A stretch of DNA of 64,000 bases from Oenanthe sinensis (GCA_028671895.1 JAPMAC010000207.1:6386001-6450000); one strand, 5' to 3'; shown: positions 1 to 10,624, counted from the first letter of the stretch. The notes: generated from the sequence alone by a model not told the origin. Translations and numbers: made by a program.

Positions 1-78
1 CCAGTCATGTGCCTTGAACATCCACTATCCAAATACCAGAGATTTTTCTTCCTGTTTCCCTTCACACACATAAAACAA
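1..78 (-). pseudogene. pol: Start of pol (aspartic protease) of copia A, cut by window edge
   Basis: The minus-strand translation contains LDSGCSRHMTG, the active-site region of copia proteases. This frame is +1 relative to the gag frame that ends with WVPKAT and a stop at 79-81. Only about 25 codons are visible. Whether the frame difference is a programmed shift or a mutation cannot be decided from this copy. Confidence 0.75.
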
Positions 79-2195
79 TCAAGTTGCTTTTGGTACCCAA
101 GTTGCCTTGGGTCCTCTTTTATTAGCTGCAGCTTGAGCCCCTGTTGTCAACTTAGGTTCCTTTTGTTTTGGTGGGTTTAAATCCACTTTATCTTTGGGAG
201 TTGACTTTTGGGGCTTTGACACCTTAGAACTCATGGCATAATTTCCATGGATTTCATCATTTACATTAGGCATGTTCCATGGCACCAGGCATGTTCATAT
301 TAGGATATGCAAAGAAGGGATTATACATGTATGGAACTTGTGCATAAGGCATATGAACATTAGGTGCAACCAAATTAGAAGACATGGCATTCATGAGCAT
401 AGGATTGGTAAACATGGCATTTGCAGTCATGGCATGTATATTTAAATCATTTGCAGATATAGAATTCTTTTCACTTTTGCATTGCATGGACAAATGATTT
501 ACACTACCACATTTAGCACATACCTTTCTAGGTGCATACATATCAGGAGTGTAATTATTGTGCTTATTTATGCCTACTTTACCATTCCTATTCTTTTTCT
601 TTTTCTCAGACTTAGATAGAGTAATTTCCACAGGTGCTATCTTTTCTAATTTTTCTTTTAATTGTTTCTTGGATAAGCTACATATGTTGATCTTCTCAGT
701 CTCAGTCTCAACTTGATTCTTGGTTTCCTTAACAAACTTAATAGGAGTGCTAAATTTGTTCTTTTTATTAGCCATTGATGAATTACTTGTCGATGGATGC
801 TTATCGATTGATTCAGCATCAATCGATTGATAATCCTTATCAGTTGATAAAGGATTAGCAGTCGATTGATCTTTATCCATTGAAGTATCAGCCAATGACT
901 TGCCTATTGATTTGGGGAGATCTCCTAGAGTATCTACACCCTGAACATCAATAATTTTTTTGGCAGTTTTAGCAGACCTATTCCATTTGCTAATGGTTTC
1001 AATTTCTTCAGCTAATTGTTCTTTCAACAATTCTTCTCTTTTCAAACTGTTTACTAGTTCATTCCTAGCATCCTTTCTTTCCTGCTTAAATCTTTCTAAA
1101 CAAACAAGTTCATTTTCAAGAAAAATATTTCTCTCAGTTAAGGCATCAATGGTGTTCTTTAACTTGAGATTTTCTTTGTTTAGAGATTTTAGAGTGACAT
1201 GCAAATTGTACAGTTCATTAGACATTTCATTAATAGTACTATTGCATTCCTCAGATGTAAGCTCGGAAAAGTTGGTAGCTAGTACCTGATTAGATGCTGA
1301 ACTAGCTTCTTCATCTTCATGATTGGCCATTAATGCAAGATTGACATATTCTTCAGAATCACTATCCTCAACAGCCCAGTCCTTCTCCTCAGTTACAAAA
1401 GCCTTTTCTTTTTGTTTTAAAAGGTCAAAGTATTTCTTTTTATAATCAATACCCTCATATGACTTTGCCTTTTCTTGTTTTGGCTTCCTGCACTCACTTG
1501 AGAAATGACCAGCCAATCCACAATTAAAGCATTTGAATTTAGATCTGTCAACCAGATTTTTATTTTGATTGTTGTTTCTAAACTGGGATCCAGGCCTGTG
1601 AGCATATGGATTCTTCTTGAATTTTAGCTTTAAAAATTTCCTTGTCAGAAATGCAAGGTGCTCATCAATCTCATCCAAATCATCCTGAGAGCATGTTTCA
1701 TCTTCTTCACACTTGCTCTTTCCTTTTCTCTTGAATGATTCTTCAACAGCATCACCAGCCATCATGACTGACTCTTCTTCATACCCATTTTCCTTCTTCT
1801 CTTCATTTCCCTTGACTACTAAAGCCACAGTTTTCTCTTTTCTTTGATTCTTCTCAATCTCTTCATCTTGTTGGATTTCCAACTCATATGTCTTGAGAAT
1901 ACCATAAAGTTTCTCCAGTGTAAAATCCTTGAAGTCCTGAGATTGTCTAATGGAAACAGTCATTGGTTTCCATTCTTTTGGAAGAGATCTAAGAAATTTT
2001 AGATTTGTATCCTTAGTTGCATAAACCCTACCATATAGCTTCAATCCATTTAACAACTTCTGAAATCTGCTATAGGTGTCATTGATAGATTCTCCACTCT
2101 TGAAATGGAATGATTCATATTTTTGAATCAAGAGTTGCATCTTGTTTTTCCTTACTTGTTCAGTTCCTTCACACAGAGTTTGAAGTGTATCCCAT
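79..2195 (-). pseudogene. gag: Copia A gag, central and C-terminal part
   Basis: This is the nucleocapsid part of a copia gag. The long open stretch (266-2140) carries the UBN2-type gag segment, a CCHC zinc knuckle of the form CFNCGLAGHFSSEC (about plus 1490-1535) and a second one, CAKCGSVNHLSMQC (about plus 475-530), with long charged coiled-coil-like helices between them. Near 266-285 the frame shifts: the upstream frame stops after PGAMEHA, while the terminal piece with the family-typical ending WVPKAT lies in another frame (79-285). The N-terminus is at 9875-10214, displaced 7.7 kb by gypsy C. Around 780-880 the coding sequence repeats TCGATTGAT-like motifs that also fill this element's LTR. 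Confidence 0.85.
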
Positions 2196-2785
2196 TGATA
2201 TGGGTAAAAATAGCCCTGGAAGAAATAATAAATGTAGCATTTATTATTTCATTAATTAGACCTGTTGTGGTCCAAAGGCTTGGGCCCAAAAAACGAACTA
2301 GGAAAATAAATCCTAGTATCAACTGGATTTGTAAGTCCAGCCCACGAGCTCTGTTGAAGCCATAGGCCCATTAAGCCTTTGTTATTAATTAATTTCGTAA
2401 TTAATTAATAAAGGCTCGGTAGAGGCCCGATAAGCCTGTTGAAGGCCTTCATCCTAGAAGGATCTGGAAACTCAAACGTGGGAAGAGTCCAACTAGGACT
2501 CTCATTCCTGCTAGGTTTGAACAACCCTATCACTAGGAGACTTGGCCTCCAAGTCTTCCAATTCTAATCTAACTCCAAGGCCTTCGAGCGCCTATATAAA
2601 TGGCCTAACCCCTCAACATTAGAACTACGTTTTGGCTTGATTCTCTAAACACAACAGAGATACGTAGGCAGTTAACGAGGACCCGAGTTAGTCACGAAAT
2701 GTTAGTGCAGCCATTAAAGCTCGAAGCTCCCCCAAACCCTAGCATTAATTACATATTAAAAACACCTCGTTTTTGATCCGTAACA
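2196..2785 (+). repeat. 5' LTR of gypsy C
   Basis: It begins TGATATGGG and ends CCGTAACA, and matches 9285-9874 over its full 590 bp except for about four substitutions. It carries a TATA box at 2593-2600. The start resembles the B LTR, whose sense strand begins TGATATGAG. Confidence 0.96.
2593..2600 (+). promoter_or_regulatory. TATA box of C 5' LTR
   Basis: TATATAAA follows GCGCC about 190 bp before the LTR end, the usual place for the U3/R promoter. The 3' LTR has the same box at 9682-9689; the base just after it differs (T here, G there). Confidence 0.7.
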
Positions 2786-2787
2786 TT

Positions 2788-2801
2788 TGGCGCCGTCTGT
2801 G
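2788..2801 (+). other. Primer binding site of gypsy C
   Basis: TGGCGCCGTCTGTG starts 2 bp after the LTR. This TGGCGCCGTCTG type is characteristic of plant Tat/Ogre-like gypsy elements; the tRNA (Arg or Asp type) is not settled here. Confidence 0.8.
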
Positions 2802-2818
2802 AGAAGAGAATAGCAACC

Positions 2819-5233
2819 ATGGCAAGAACACGAAGTATCGCGAGCACCCTCGAAGGAGAGATCCCTGACACCACTGTTGACACTAACGTTACTCTTACCG
2901 TAACTCAAGAACAAGGAGCTGTTGTCCCAACCACCTCCGTTGAGGACCCTGAAATAAGCACCCGTCGTACGGGACCCCTGAGCGTCATCGTTCATCCTTC
3001 TGATCCTGACATGTCAATCCATGCCTCTGTCCCTCCACTCCAGGTAATTCCACCCCTCAATACTACTTCTGTTGCTCCTCTCCCTTTGCAGGTCTCCACT
3101 ACGGTGTTGCCTAGCAACCCTCAATATGGGCTTCCACCTAACTATGTGCCCTCTTATGAGCAAGGGTTGCTGCCCCCACATAGCTCACGTTGGGGGAATC
3201 AAGATTTTTCTGGACCCTACTCGAATGATGATGAAACGACTGATGAGGATGTTAATCCTAAAAGGAGGCGACCTAGAAAGGAACCCCTTCAAGGGAGGAG
3301 TACCCAGCCCCGAGGGCTTCAAAACAATGACTCCACAAACCTACAAGAGATGATACGAGTTCATGAGGCTGAAGCTCAACGACTAAGGAAAGACCTGGAA
3401 AGGGAGCTAGCAAGGCAACAACGCCCGAGAGCTGAGGTGGCTGGAGGATCAACAAGGAATGCATATGTGATAGATCTAGATGAGCCCCTGACAAGGAGGC
3501 AAACAAAGAGAAGTCATGTTAGGGCTGACCCCCAAGACTTACTGCCACTTGGAGATCCTGATGATCCCACACCCCCCTTCACAGAAAATATTATGAAGGA
3601 GAAGATATCAAGGAAGTTTAAGATGCCTACAATCAAGGCCTATGATGGAACGGGAGATCCCTCAAATCATGTTCTCACATTCTCTAATGCACTGCTGCTG
3701 CAACCTGTCAATGACGCCATCAAGTGTAGGGCGTTCCCTCAAACCCTCAGTGGTATGGCTCAAAGGTGGTTTAGTCGTCTACCCCCTAACTCTGTTGGGT
3801 CATTCAAAGATCTAAGCAGGGCCTTTGTTGGTCAGTTTATCAGCAGCAAGACTCATGAGAAGAGCTCAGCTTCGCTAATGAATATGTATCAGGGAAAGAA
3901 TGAATCCCTGAGGGACTATATGAACAGATTCACGAAGGAGGCCTTGAAGGTCCCTGATCTAGACCAGAATGTAGCTATGATAGCCCTACAACAAGGAACC
4001 TCAGATGAGAACTTCAGGAGGTCTTTAGCCAAGAGGGCTCCAGAAAGTATGAATGAGCTCCAAGAGAGAGCTGGAAAATATATCAAGGCTGAGGAAAGCT
4101 TGAAGAAGTCTACCAACTCTTTCAGAAATGAGTGGGGTAGCAAAAAGCGTAAGCAAGATCAGTATGATGTCGAGGGTGAGTATGATGTTGAGGATAAGTC
4201 TCCTAGAACCAACAAAGACTCTGACTATACCTCGAGAACGGTTGGCCAAGGACCTAGGTTCACTGAGTATGCAAGGCTAAACTCACCAAGAAGTGAGATC
4301 CTGTTGGACATTGAGAAAGATAGAGAACTTCAATGGCCGAAGCCACTAAGAACTGATCCTAAGAAGAGGAATCCGAATTTGTATTGCAAGTTTCACAAGG
4401 ATGTTGGACATGACACAAATAATTGTAGACAGTTGAAAGATGAGATTGAATTCTTGATCAGAAGGGGAAAACTCAGAAAGTTTATCAAAGAAGATGATAG
4501 AAACAACAATGATAATCGACACTATAATGAACAACGAAGGGATTATGATGACCGTGATAAGAAGATACAGCCTCGAGGCCCAGTAATAAACGTGATCTCT
4601 GGAGGTCCAACAGCGGCCGGGACTTCAAATAACTCGAGAAAGGCTTATGCCCGGCAAGTTCTACGACTTGTGGGGGAAGCACCAAAGAGTGCAAGGAGTG
4701 AGATATCAATTTCTTTTGATGATTCTGATTTGAAAGGGGTGAACTTCCCCCATGATGACCCGTTGGTCATAATACCTGTGATAGGCAACTCTTCGGTGAA
4801 ACGAATCCTGGTGGATAGTGGAGCTTCAGTAGACATCCTATTTCATGATGCATATCTCAAAATGGGGTACACCGACCCTCAACTGACTCCCTCTGACATT
4901 CCTGTATACGGGTTCAATGGAGTCAAGTCTAAGGTAGAGGGAACAATTCGATTGCCTATGACTATAGGGAAGGAGCCCCATGATTCCACTCAAGTGTTGA
5001 ACTTCCTCGTGATCAAGGCTGTGTCCTCTTATAATGGGATCCTCGGACGAACAGGGATGCATGCGTTCAAGGCTGTTGCCTCAACTTACCACCTCAAACT
5101 TAAATTTCCAACTAGGAATGGAGTTGGTGAGGAGAAAGGAGACCAGAAGATGGCAAGGAGATGTTATGTAGCCTCGTTAAGGTCCGACGGAGTCGGGGGG
5201 CAAGTACTCCCGATCGAAGGTGCGGATACGTGA
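2819..5233 (+). CDS. gag-pro: Gag-protease polyprotein of gypsy C
   Basis: The intact 804-codon ORF starts at the first ATG after the primer site (protein begins MARTRS, as in gypsy B). Residues about 270-370 form a retrotransposon gag domain (core FPQTLSGMAQRWFSRL). A variant zinc knuckle CX2HX4HX4C (CKFHKDVGHDTNNC) lies near residue 522. The aspartic protease active site is VDSGASVDILFH, with catalytic Asp near residue 666. The ORF ends shortly after GVGGQVLPIE; the B homologue continues past this point towards RT, so C has lost its pol end. The product should form particles and process gag but cannot copy RNA. The N-terminal 170 residues are proline- and threonine-rich and poorly conserved. 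Confidence 0.95.
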   Translation: MARTRSIASTLEGEIPDTTVDTNVTLTVTQEQGAVVPTTSVEDPEISTRRTGPLSVIVHPSDPDMSIHASVPPLQVIPPLNTTSVAPLPLQVSTTVLPSNPQYGLPPNYVPSYEQGLLPPHSSRWGNQDFSGPYSNDDETTDEDVNPKRRRPRKEPLQGRSTQPRGLQNNDSTNLQEMIRVHEAEAQRLRKDLERELARQQRPRAEVAGGSTRNAYVIDLDEPLTRRQTKRSHVRADPQDLLPLGDPDDPTPPFTENIMKEKISRKFKMPTIKAYDGTGDPSNHVLTFSNALLLQPVNDAIKCRAFPQTLSGMAQRWFSRLPPNSVGSFKDLSRAFVGQFISSKTHEKSSASLMNMYQGKNESLRDYMNRFTKEALKVPDLDQNVAMIALQQGTSDENFRRSLAKRAPESMNELQERAGKYIKAEESLKKSTNSFRNEWGSKKRKQDQYDVEGEYDVEDKSPRTNKDSDYTSRTVGQGPRFTEYARLNSPRSEILLDIEKDRELQWPKPLRTDPKKRNPNLYCKFHKDVGHDTNNCRQLKDEIEFLIRRGKLRKFIKEDDRNNNDNRHYNEQRRDYDDRDKKIQPRGPVINVISGGPTAAGTSNNSRKAYARQVLRLVGEAPKSARSEISISFDDSDLKGVNFPHDDPLVIIPVIGNSSVKRILVDSGASVDILFHDAYLKMGYTDPQLTPSDIPVYGFNGVKSKVEGTIRLPMTIGKEPHDSTQVLNFLVIKAVSSYNGILGRTGMHAFKAVASTYHLKLKFPTRNGVGEEKGDQKMARRCYVASLRSDGVGGQVLPIEGADT

Positions 5234-5749
5234 AAGTAGTAGACAACTCCTTCAAGAGTTATATTTAGAAGGATTGTTAAGTAGAAATAAGGTTCTATGG
5301 AACCACTAGGAACCAAGAAGTTGTTACCCCAAGTGGGAAATAACTTGTTATTATGTAAGGGTGGAACCCTCTTTGACTTGAAGATATACTTCAAGATATT
5401 TTAATAAAAGTTTATTTAGCATCCTTGAACTCTCTTGTTATGTTATTATTAAACACGAAAACAATTTTGTACCAATGCACATAACGTAAAAATGCAAAAG
5501 AAAATGCATGAACGTAATAAAAGTGCCGAGTACTGAAGGGGTTCAAGGTGCGAGAATAAAAGATAAAAGCCACGCATGGCCAACACGAATAGTAAACGGC
5601 AAAGCCTTGAGGGGCCTGGGTAGGGATGAAGGATTCCCCAAGGAATTAAACATTGGAGGAAACCAAGGCCTAGAAACCCATCAATTATGTCGGTAAGATT
5701 CTGCATGGCGCAGAGTTGAATAACTCAAAGATTGAGAAATTTTCTTCAA
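5234..5749 (+). other. Non-coding stretch after gag-pro of C
   Basis: No domain of pol is recognisable in any frame. The short plus-strand ORF at 5508-5696 has no family signature. This is where RT, RNase H and integrase would be in an autonomous element. Confidence 0.6.
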
Positions 5750-6540
5750 GAAAGCTACGCCTAAACTTCCAAGCGCGCGTCATTGAGGTCTAGACAGACC
5801 AGCCCCTTGGAAGCACAATTCAATTTAGGGCTCAAATAAATCTCGAGACCCCTCAAGACAGTCAAACGAGGTTTGAGACCCCTCAAGTCAGTCAAACGAG
5901 GTTTGATTCGACTTCATTCCTAGTCGAAGATTACAAAGCCATGAGGCCTTCAATAACTTCGACCTCAAAGAGTTTTGAGGTCTAATTCGACTTCATTCCT
6001 AGTCGAAGAGTTCAAAGCCATGAGGCCCTCAATAACTTCGACCTCAAAGAGTTTCGAGGTCTAATTCGACCTCAATCGAGGTCAAAATCAACCTCAGTCT
6101 CATGTTTCAACTTCAAAAAGCCAGGTCTATGGGAGGTCAAACCCTGTAGGGCTCATCGACCTCAATCCAGCCTCTTGGAAGTCAAACTCGACTTGGGCAG
6201 AGAATTGGGTCTTTGTTCGACCTCAATCCGGGTCGATGGGAGAGCGAACCCTGTAGGGCTCATCGACCTCAATCCAGCCCCTTGGAAGTCAAATTCGACC
6301 TGGGCTTGAAATTGAGGTTTATTAGACCTCAATCCAAGTCTATTCGACCTACAGCTCGAACAAGGTTTGAAACCCCTCAAACCAGTCAAGTGAGGTTTGA
6401 GACCCCTCATGTCACTCAAACGAGGTTTGAGACATCTCAATCCAAGTCTATTTGACCTACAGCTCAAACAAGGTTTGAAACCCCTCAAGTCACTCAAACG
6501 AGGTTTGAGACCTCTCAATCCAGGTCTACGAAAATATAAA
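5750..6540 (+). repeat. Degenerate TCGACCTCAATCC / GAGGTTTGAGACC repeats in C
   Basis: Short related units (TTCGACCTCAATC, GAGGTTTGAGACCCCTCAA, and partial reverse complements) recur at irregular 30-90 bp spacing. Parts are longer duplications: the segment around 6120-6190 recurs at about 6240-6300, and 6360-6420 recurs at 6470-6520. ORFs of 74-127 aa across the array (both strands) are low-complexity translations of the repeat. Confidence 0.8.
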
Positions 6541-6980
6541 AACATAAATTATTATAATAAAATCCGGGTTGGACGTTATTCGAATATAATCCGAGTGGGA
6601 TACCTCATTTTATCCGAGTAGGACATCTCTGAATTAAGGAAATATTTATCCAAAAATTAATTGGGTAGAAATAGAAATTATTATTATTTAATAATAATAA
6701 TATCCGGGTTGGACATTATTCGAATAAAATTTTATCCGAGTGGGACACTTCCAAATTCGAAATCCAATTATTCCAAAATAAATATTATTATTTATTAATG
6801 ATATTTGGAAGAAACAAAAAAAAAAAAAATCGATCGACCTCAAATGAGGTCGAAAATCGACCTCAAAATACTCTTCGACCTGGACATGAAAACATGTATA
6901 TAATCGACCTCAAATGAGGTCGTCATCGACCTGGAAGGTTTGGGTGGCCAAACTACAAATTGGTCACCCAAGTTTGCCAC
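6541..6980 (+). other. AT-rich spacer of C with TCCGGGTTGGAC duplication
   Basis: A block containing ATCCGGGTTGGACGTTATTCG and ATCCGAGTGGGA recurs about 145 bp later (6562-6605 and 6700-6750). A poly-A run at about 6817-6829 and a few TCGACCTCAAATGAGGTCG palindromic units follow. No coding signal is seen. Confidence 0.6.
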
Positions 6981-7150
6981 AACTTACAATTATCCACCTG
7001 AAGTTTGGAAACCTACGATTACTTCCCTGAAGTTTGAAAACTTACGATTATCTCCCTGAAGTTTGAAAACTTACGTTTATCCCCCTGAAGTTTGGAAACT
7101 TACGATTATCCCCCTGAAGTTTGAAAACTTACGAATACTTCCCTGAAGTT
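6981..7150 (+). repeat. Tandem array, about 30-bp unit, in C
   Basis: Five to six adjacent copies of a unit like CCCTGAAGTTTGAAAACTTA plus CGATTATCT run without spacers. The units differ by single substitutions. Confidence 0.85.
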
Positions 7151-8375
7151 TGAAAATTTGTGTAAAAATTCCTAAATTATTAGGAAAAATACCTGTGGGT
7201 ACATAAAAATTCCTAAATTATTAGGAAAAATACCTGTGGCTACATAAAAAATTCCTAAATTCTTAGGAAAAATACCCGTGGGTACATAAAAATTCCTAAA
7301 TTATTAGGAATAATTAAGAAAAATACATGTGGGTACATAAAAATTCCTAAATTATTAGGAAAAATACCTGTTGGTACATAAAAATTCCTAAATTATTAGG
7401 AAAAATACTTGTGGGTACATAAAAATTCCTAAATTATTAGGAATAATTAAGAAAAATACCTGTGGGTACACAAAAATTCCTAAATTAATAGGAATAATTA
7501 AGAAAAATACCTGTGGGTACATAAAAAATTCTTAAATTTTAGGAAAAATACCTGTGGGTGCATAAAAATTCCTAAATTATTAGGAATAATTAAGAAAAAT
7601 ACCTGTAGGTACATAAAAATTCCTAAATTATTAGGAATAATTAAGAAAAATACCTGTGGGTACATAAAAATTCCTAAATTATTAGGAAAAATACCCGTGG
7701 GTACATAAAAATTCCTAAATTATTAGGAATAATTAAGAAAAATACCTGTGGGTACATAAAAATTCCTAAATTATTAGGAATAATTAAGAAAAATACATGT
7801 GGGTACATAAAAAATTCCTAAATTTTAGGAAAAATACATGTTGGTACATAAAAATTCCTAAATTATTAGGAAAAATACCTGTGGGTACATAAAAATTCCT
7901 AAATTATTAGAAAAAATACATGTGGGTACATAAAAATTCCTAAATTATTAGGAATAATTAAGAAAAATACCTGTGGGTACACTAAAATCCCTAAATTATT
8001 AGGAATAATTAAGAAAAATACTTGTGGGTACACAAAAATCCCTAAATTATTAGGAATAATTAAGAAAAATACCTGTGGGTACACAAAAATCCCTAAATTA
8101 TTAGGAATAATTAAGAAAAATACCTGTGGGTACATAAAAATTCCTAAATTATAAGGAAAAATACATGTGGGTACATAAAAAATTCCTAAATTCTTAGGAA
8201 AAATACCTGTGGGTACATAAAAAATTCCTAAATTATTAGGAATAATTAAGAAAAATACCTGTGGGTACATAAAAATTCCTAAATTATTAGGAATAATTAA
8301 GAAAAGTACTCGTGGGTACATAAAAAATTCCTAAATTATTAGGAATAATTACGAAAAATACTTGTGAGCACCATA
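7151..8375 (+). repeat. Palindromic minisatellite of C (about 25-30 copies, 38-52 bp)
   Basis: The unit contains ATTCCTAAATTATTAGGAAT followed by AATACCTGTGGGTACATAA. ATTCCTAA and TTAGGAAT are reverse complements around a 4-base loop, so each unit can form a hairpin. Two unit lengths alternate irregularly: a short form, and one with an added AATTAAGAA segment. A 140-codon minus-strand ORF (7899-8321) is simply the translation of the array. Confidence 0.93.
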
Positions 8376-8419
8376 TGATCCCCAAAATATTTGGGGAGTA
8401 TACAGAAACACATGTGGGT

Positions 8420-9060
8420 GATAATCGACCTTAAGGACATTTGAGGTCTAATTCGACTTCAATCATAGTCGAAAATGACAAAGCCAAAGAGGCCCACAGA
8501 AATTTCGACTTCAACAAGATTTGAGGTCTAATTCGACTCCAATCCAAGTCGAATATTATGACAAAGCCATGAGGCCCACTAAAACTTCAGCTTCAAGAGA
8601 GTTTGAAGCCTAGTTCGACTTCAAACGAAGTCGAAATCGACTTCAAAATAAAGCTTCGACTTCAAGAGAGTTTGAGGCCTAGTTCGACTTCAAACGAAGT
8701 CAAAACCGACCTCAATCTATGTTTCGACTCCAAGGGTTTTGGAGCCCTAAATCGACTTCGATCGAAGTCGAAATCGACCTCGACCAGGAATCCCGACTTC
8801 AAGGCATTTTAGAACCATGTTCGACCTCAATTCAAGTCGAATTCGACCTCAAGTATACGGATCGACCTCATACTGAAAGCAAGCCTTAGTTCGACTTCGA
8901 TCGAGGTCGAAATCGACTTCAACCTTGCAGTTCGACTTCAACCACAAACGAAGTCGAAATTCGACCTGAAATACAAGTTTTCGACTTGGGAGCTATTTTT
9001 AGGCCTAGTTCGACTTCGATCAAGGTCGAAATCGACCTCGACCCTCCAGGTCGATTTAGC
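8420..9060 (+). repeat. TTCGACTTCAA / GAAGTCGAA repeats in C
   Basis: Self-complementary units such as TTCGACTTCAAACGAAGTCG recur every 30-60 bp. They are of the same family as the units at 5750-6540, so the minisatellite is flanked on both sides by one repeat type. Confidence 0.85.
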
Positions 9061-9270
9061 TGAAAAATGCAGAAAAAGCTTCTTTGGCAATTCAGCTATG
9101 AATAAAGTCCTTTGGGGACCGATTTATTTAATATTAATTCTTTAAAAGGATTAAAAATAAAAAGGCTTGAGCCCAAAAAATTGAGATAAAATTGACTAAA
9201 AGGAGTCAAAAGCCTGATAAGGCATTAAAACCCTTTGAAACTTTTACGAAAACTCACGAAGTTTTCCCAA

Positions 9271-9284
9271 AAGTTGGGGGCAAA
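9271..9284 (+). other. Polypurine tract of gypsy C
   Basis: AAGTTGGGGGCAAA directly abuts the 3' LTR, as expected for the plus-strand primer of reverse transcription. Confidence 0.75.
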
Positions 9285-9874
9285 TGATATGGGTAAAAAT
9301 AGCCCTGGAAGAAATAATAAATGTAGCATTTATTATTTCATTAATTAGACCTGTTGTGGTCCAAAGGCTTGGGCCCAAAAAACGAACTAGGAAAATAAAT
9401 CCTAGTATCAACTGGATTTGTAAGTCCAGCCCACGAGCTCTGTTGAAGCCATAGGCCCATTAAGCCTTTGTTATTAATTAATTTCGTAATTAATTAATAA
9501 AGGCTCGGTAGAGGCCCGATAAGCCTGTTGAAGGCCTTCATCCTAGAAGGATCTGGAAACTCAAACGTGGGAAGAGTCCAACTAGGACTCTCATTCCTGC
9601 TAGGTTTGAACAACCCTATCACTAGGAGACTTGGCCTCCAAGTCTTCCAATTCTAATCTAACTCCAAGGCCTTCGAGCGCCTATATAAAGGGCCTAACCC
9701 CTCAACATTAGAACTACGTTTTGGCTTGATTCTCTAAACACAACAGAGATACGTAGGCAGTTAACAAGGACCCGAGTTAGTCACGAAACGTTAGTGCAGC
9801 CATTAAAGCTCGAAGCTCCCCCAAACCCTAGCATTAATTACGTATTAAAAACACCTCGTTTTTGATCCGTAACA
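9285..9874 (+). repeat. 3' LTR of gypsy C
   Basis: The 590-bp partner of 2196-2785, followed immediately by the target duplication CCCAT at 9875-9879. TATA box at 9682-9689. Confidence 0.96.
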
Positions 9875-10214
9875 CCCATACTTCTTTTGATGAAGTACAG
9901 TTTATTACATTGTCAAACATATCTTTATCTAGACCATTAAACAGAATGTTCATGGCCTTCTTGTCTTTGAGTACTTCTTTTTCATCCTCTTCTGTGAACT
10001 CAGAAATAAGTTTTGGAACATGTCTGTCAAGTGCAGGAGTTCCATCAGGGTTTATACCTGTGACTAGCTTCATGGGAACATGAGGACCTTTTTCTATGCA
10101 GTTAACATAAGAAGGGTCGAGAGAAAGAAAATGCAGATGCATTTTGACCTTCCATGGAAAATATTCATCTTTCTCTAAAACTGGAATTTTCACACCTGAA
10201 TCTTTTTGACCCAT
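9875..10214 (-). pseudogene. gag: Copia A gag, N-terminal part
   Basis: The first 113 or so codons of the A gag start at ATG 10214, 45 bp from the primer site. The sequence has the copia gag opening KIPVLEKDEYFPWKVKM, equivalent to H gag KIPPFDAQHYDEWTGRM. It runs into the gypsy C 3' LTR at SSKEVW and continues on the other side of C at 2190 and below. The ORF is open up to the junction. Confidence 0.9.
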
Positions 10215-10258
10215 ATTGACTGTTCTTGATCTTTAAACTTTCTGTATGTTGAAAGCCT

Positions 10259-10270
10259 GCTCTGATACCA
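10259..10270 (-). other. Primer binding site of copia A
   Basis: TGGTATCAGAGC on the minus strand is the standard plant copia site complementary to initiator Met-tRNA. It lies 2 bp inside the LTR. Confidence 0.9.
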
Positions 10271-10624
10271 ATTGTTATTCCTTAGAACAATGTCAATATT
10301 TGTAGAAGGGGGGTTGAATACAAATATTAAAACTTTTTGTGTGTTCTAATATTTGTTCTTGATGATTGAAAGAATAAGAGAATAAGTTCGAATAAATTAA
10401 TGCTGAAAAATAAAACTGAACAAAGAGATTTAAAATTATTGATGGATTGGTTTTTCCATCAATATATATTTTTTCTCAATGCTCCTAGGTTAGAAGAAAC
10501 CTAGCTTCGTTTTTACAAGATTAGAAAACAAATCAACTGTTCTTACACAAGTGCTCTCAAGCTTGAACAGTTGATTAAGAAATATGTCTAACTTGTATGT
10601 TTTTTAATAATGCTACTGCACTTG

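Larger units (their letters stand above)
2196..9874 (+). mobile_element. Gypsy element C, complete, gag-protease only (non-autonomous)
   Basis: This is a complete 7,679-bp element with two 590-bp LTRs (2196-2785 and 9285-9874) bounded by TG...CA and flanked by the 5-bp target duplication CCCAT (2191-2195 and 9875-9879). After the 5' LTR come a primer site, one intact gag-protease ORF and about 4 kb of repeats, then a purine-rich tract. No RT, RNase H or integrase sequence is present. This matches the described class of plant terminal-repeat elements with a GAG domain (TR-GAG), here including protease. The LTRs differ at about four positions by eye, so the insertion is recent. Reverse transcriptase must come in trans; B-like elements are candidates. 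Confidence 0.95.

Noticed and set aside
6162..6621. Overlapping ORFs of 74-127 aa on both strands
   Set aside because: Low-complexity translations of the TCGACCTCAA repeats; no domain.
7899..8321. 140-codon repetitive ORF on the minus strand
   Set aside because: Each repeat equals one minisatellite unit; chance absence of stops in the array.
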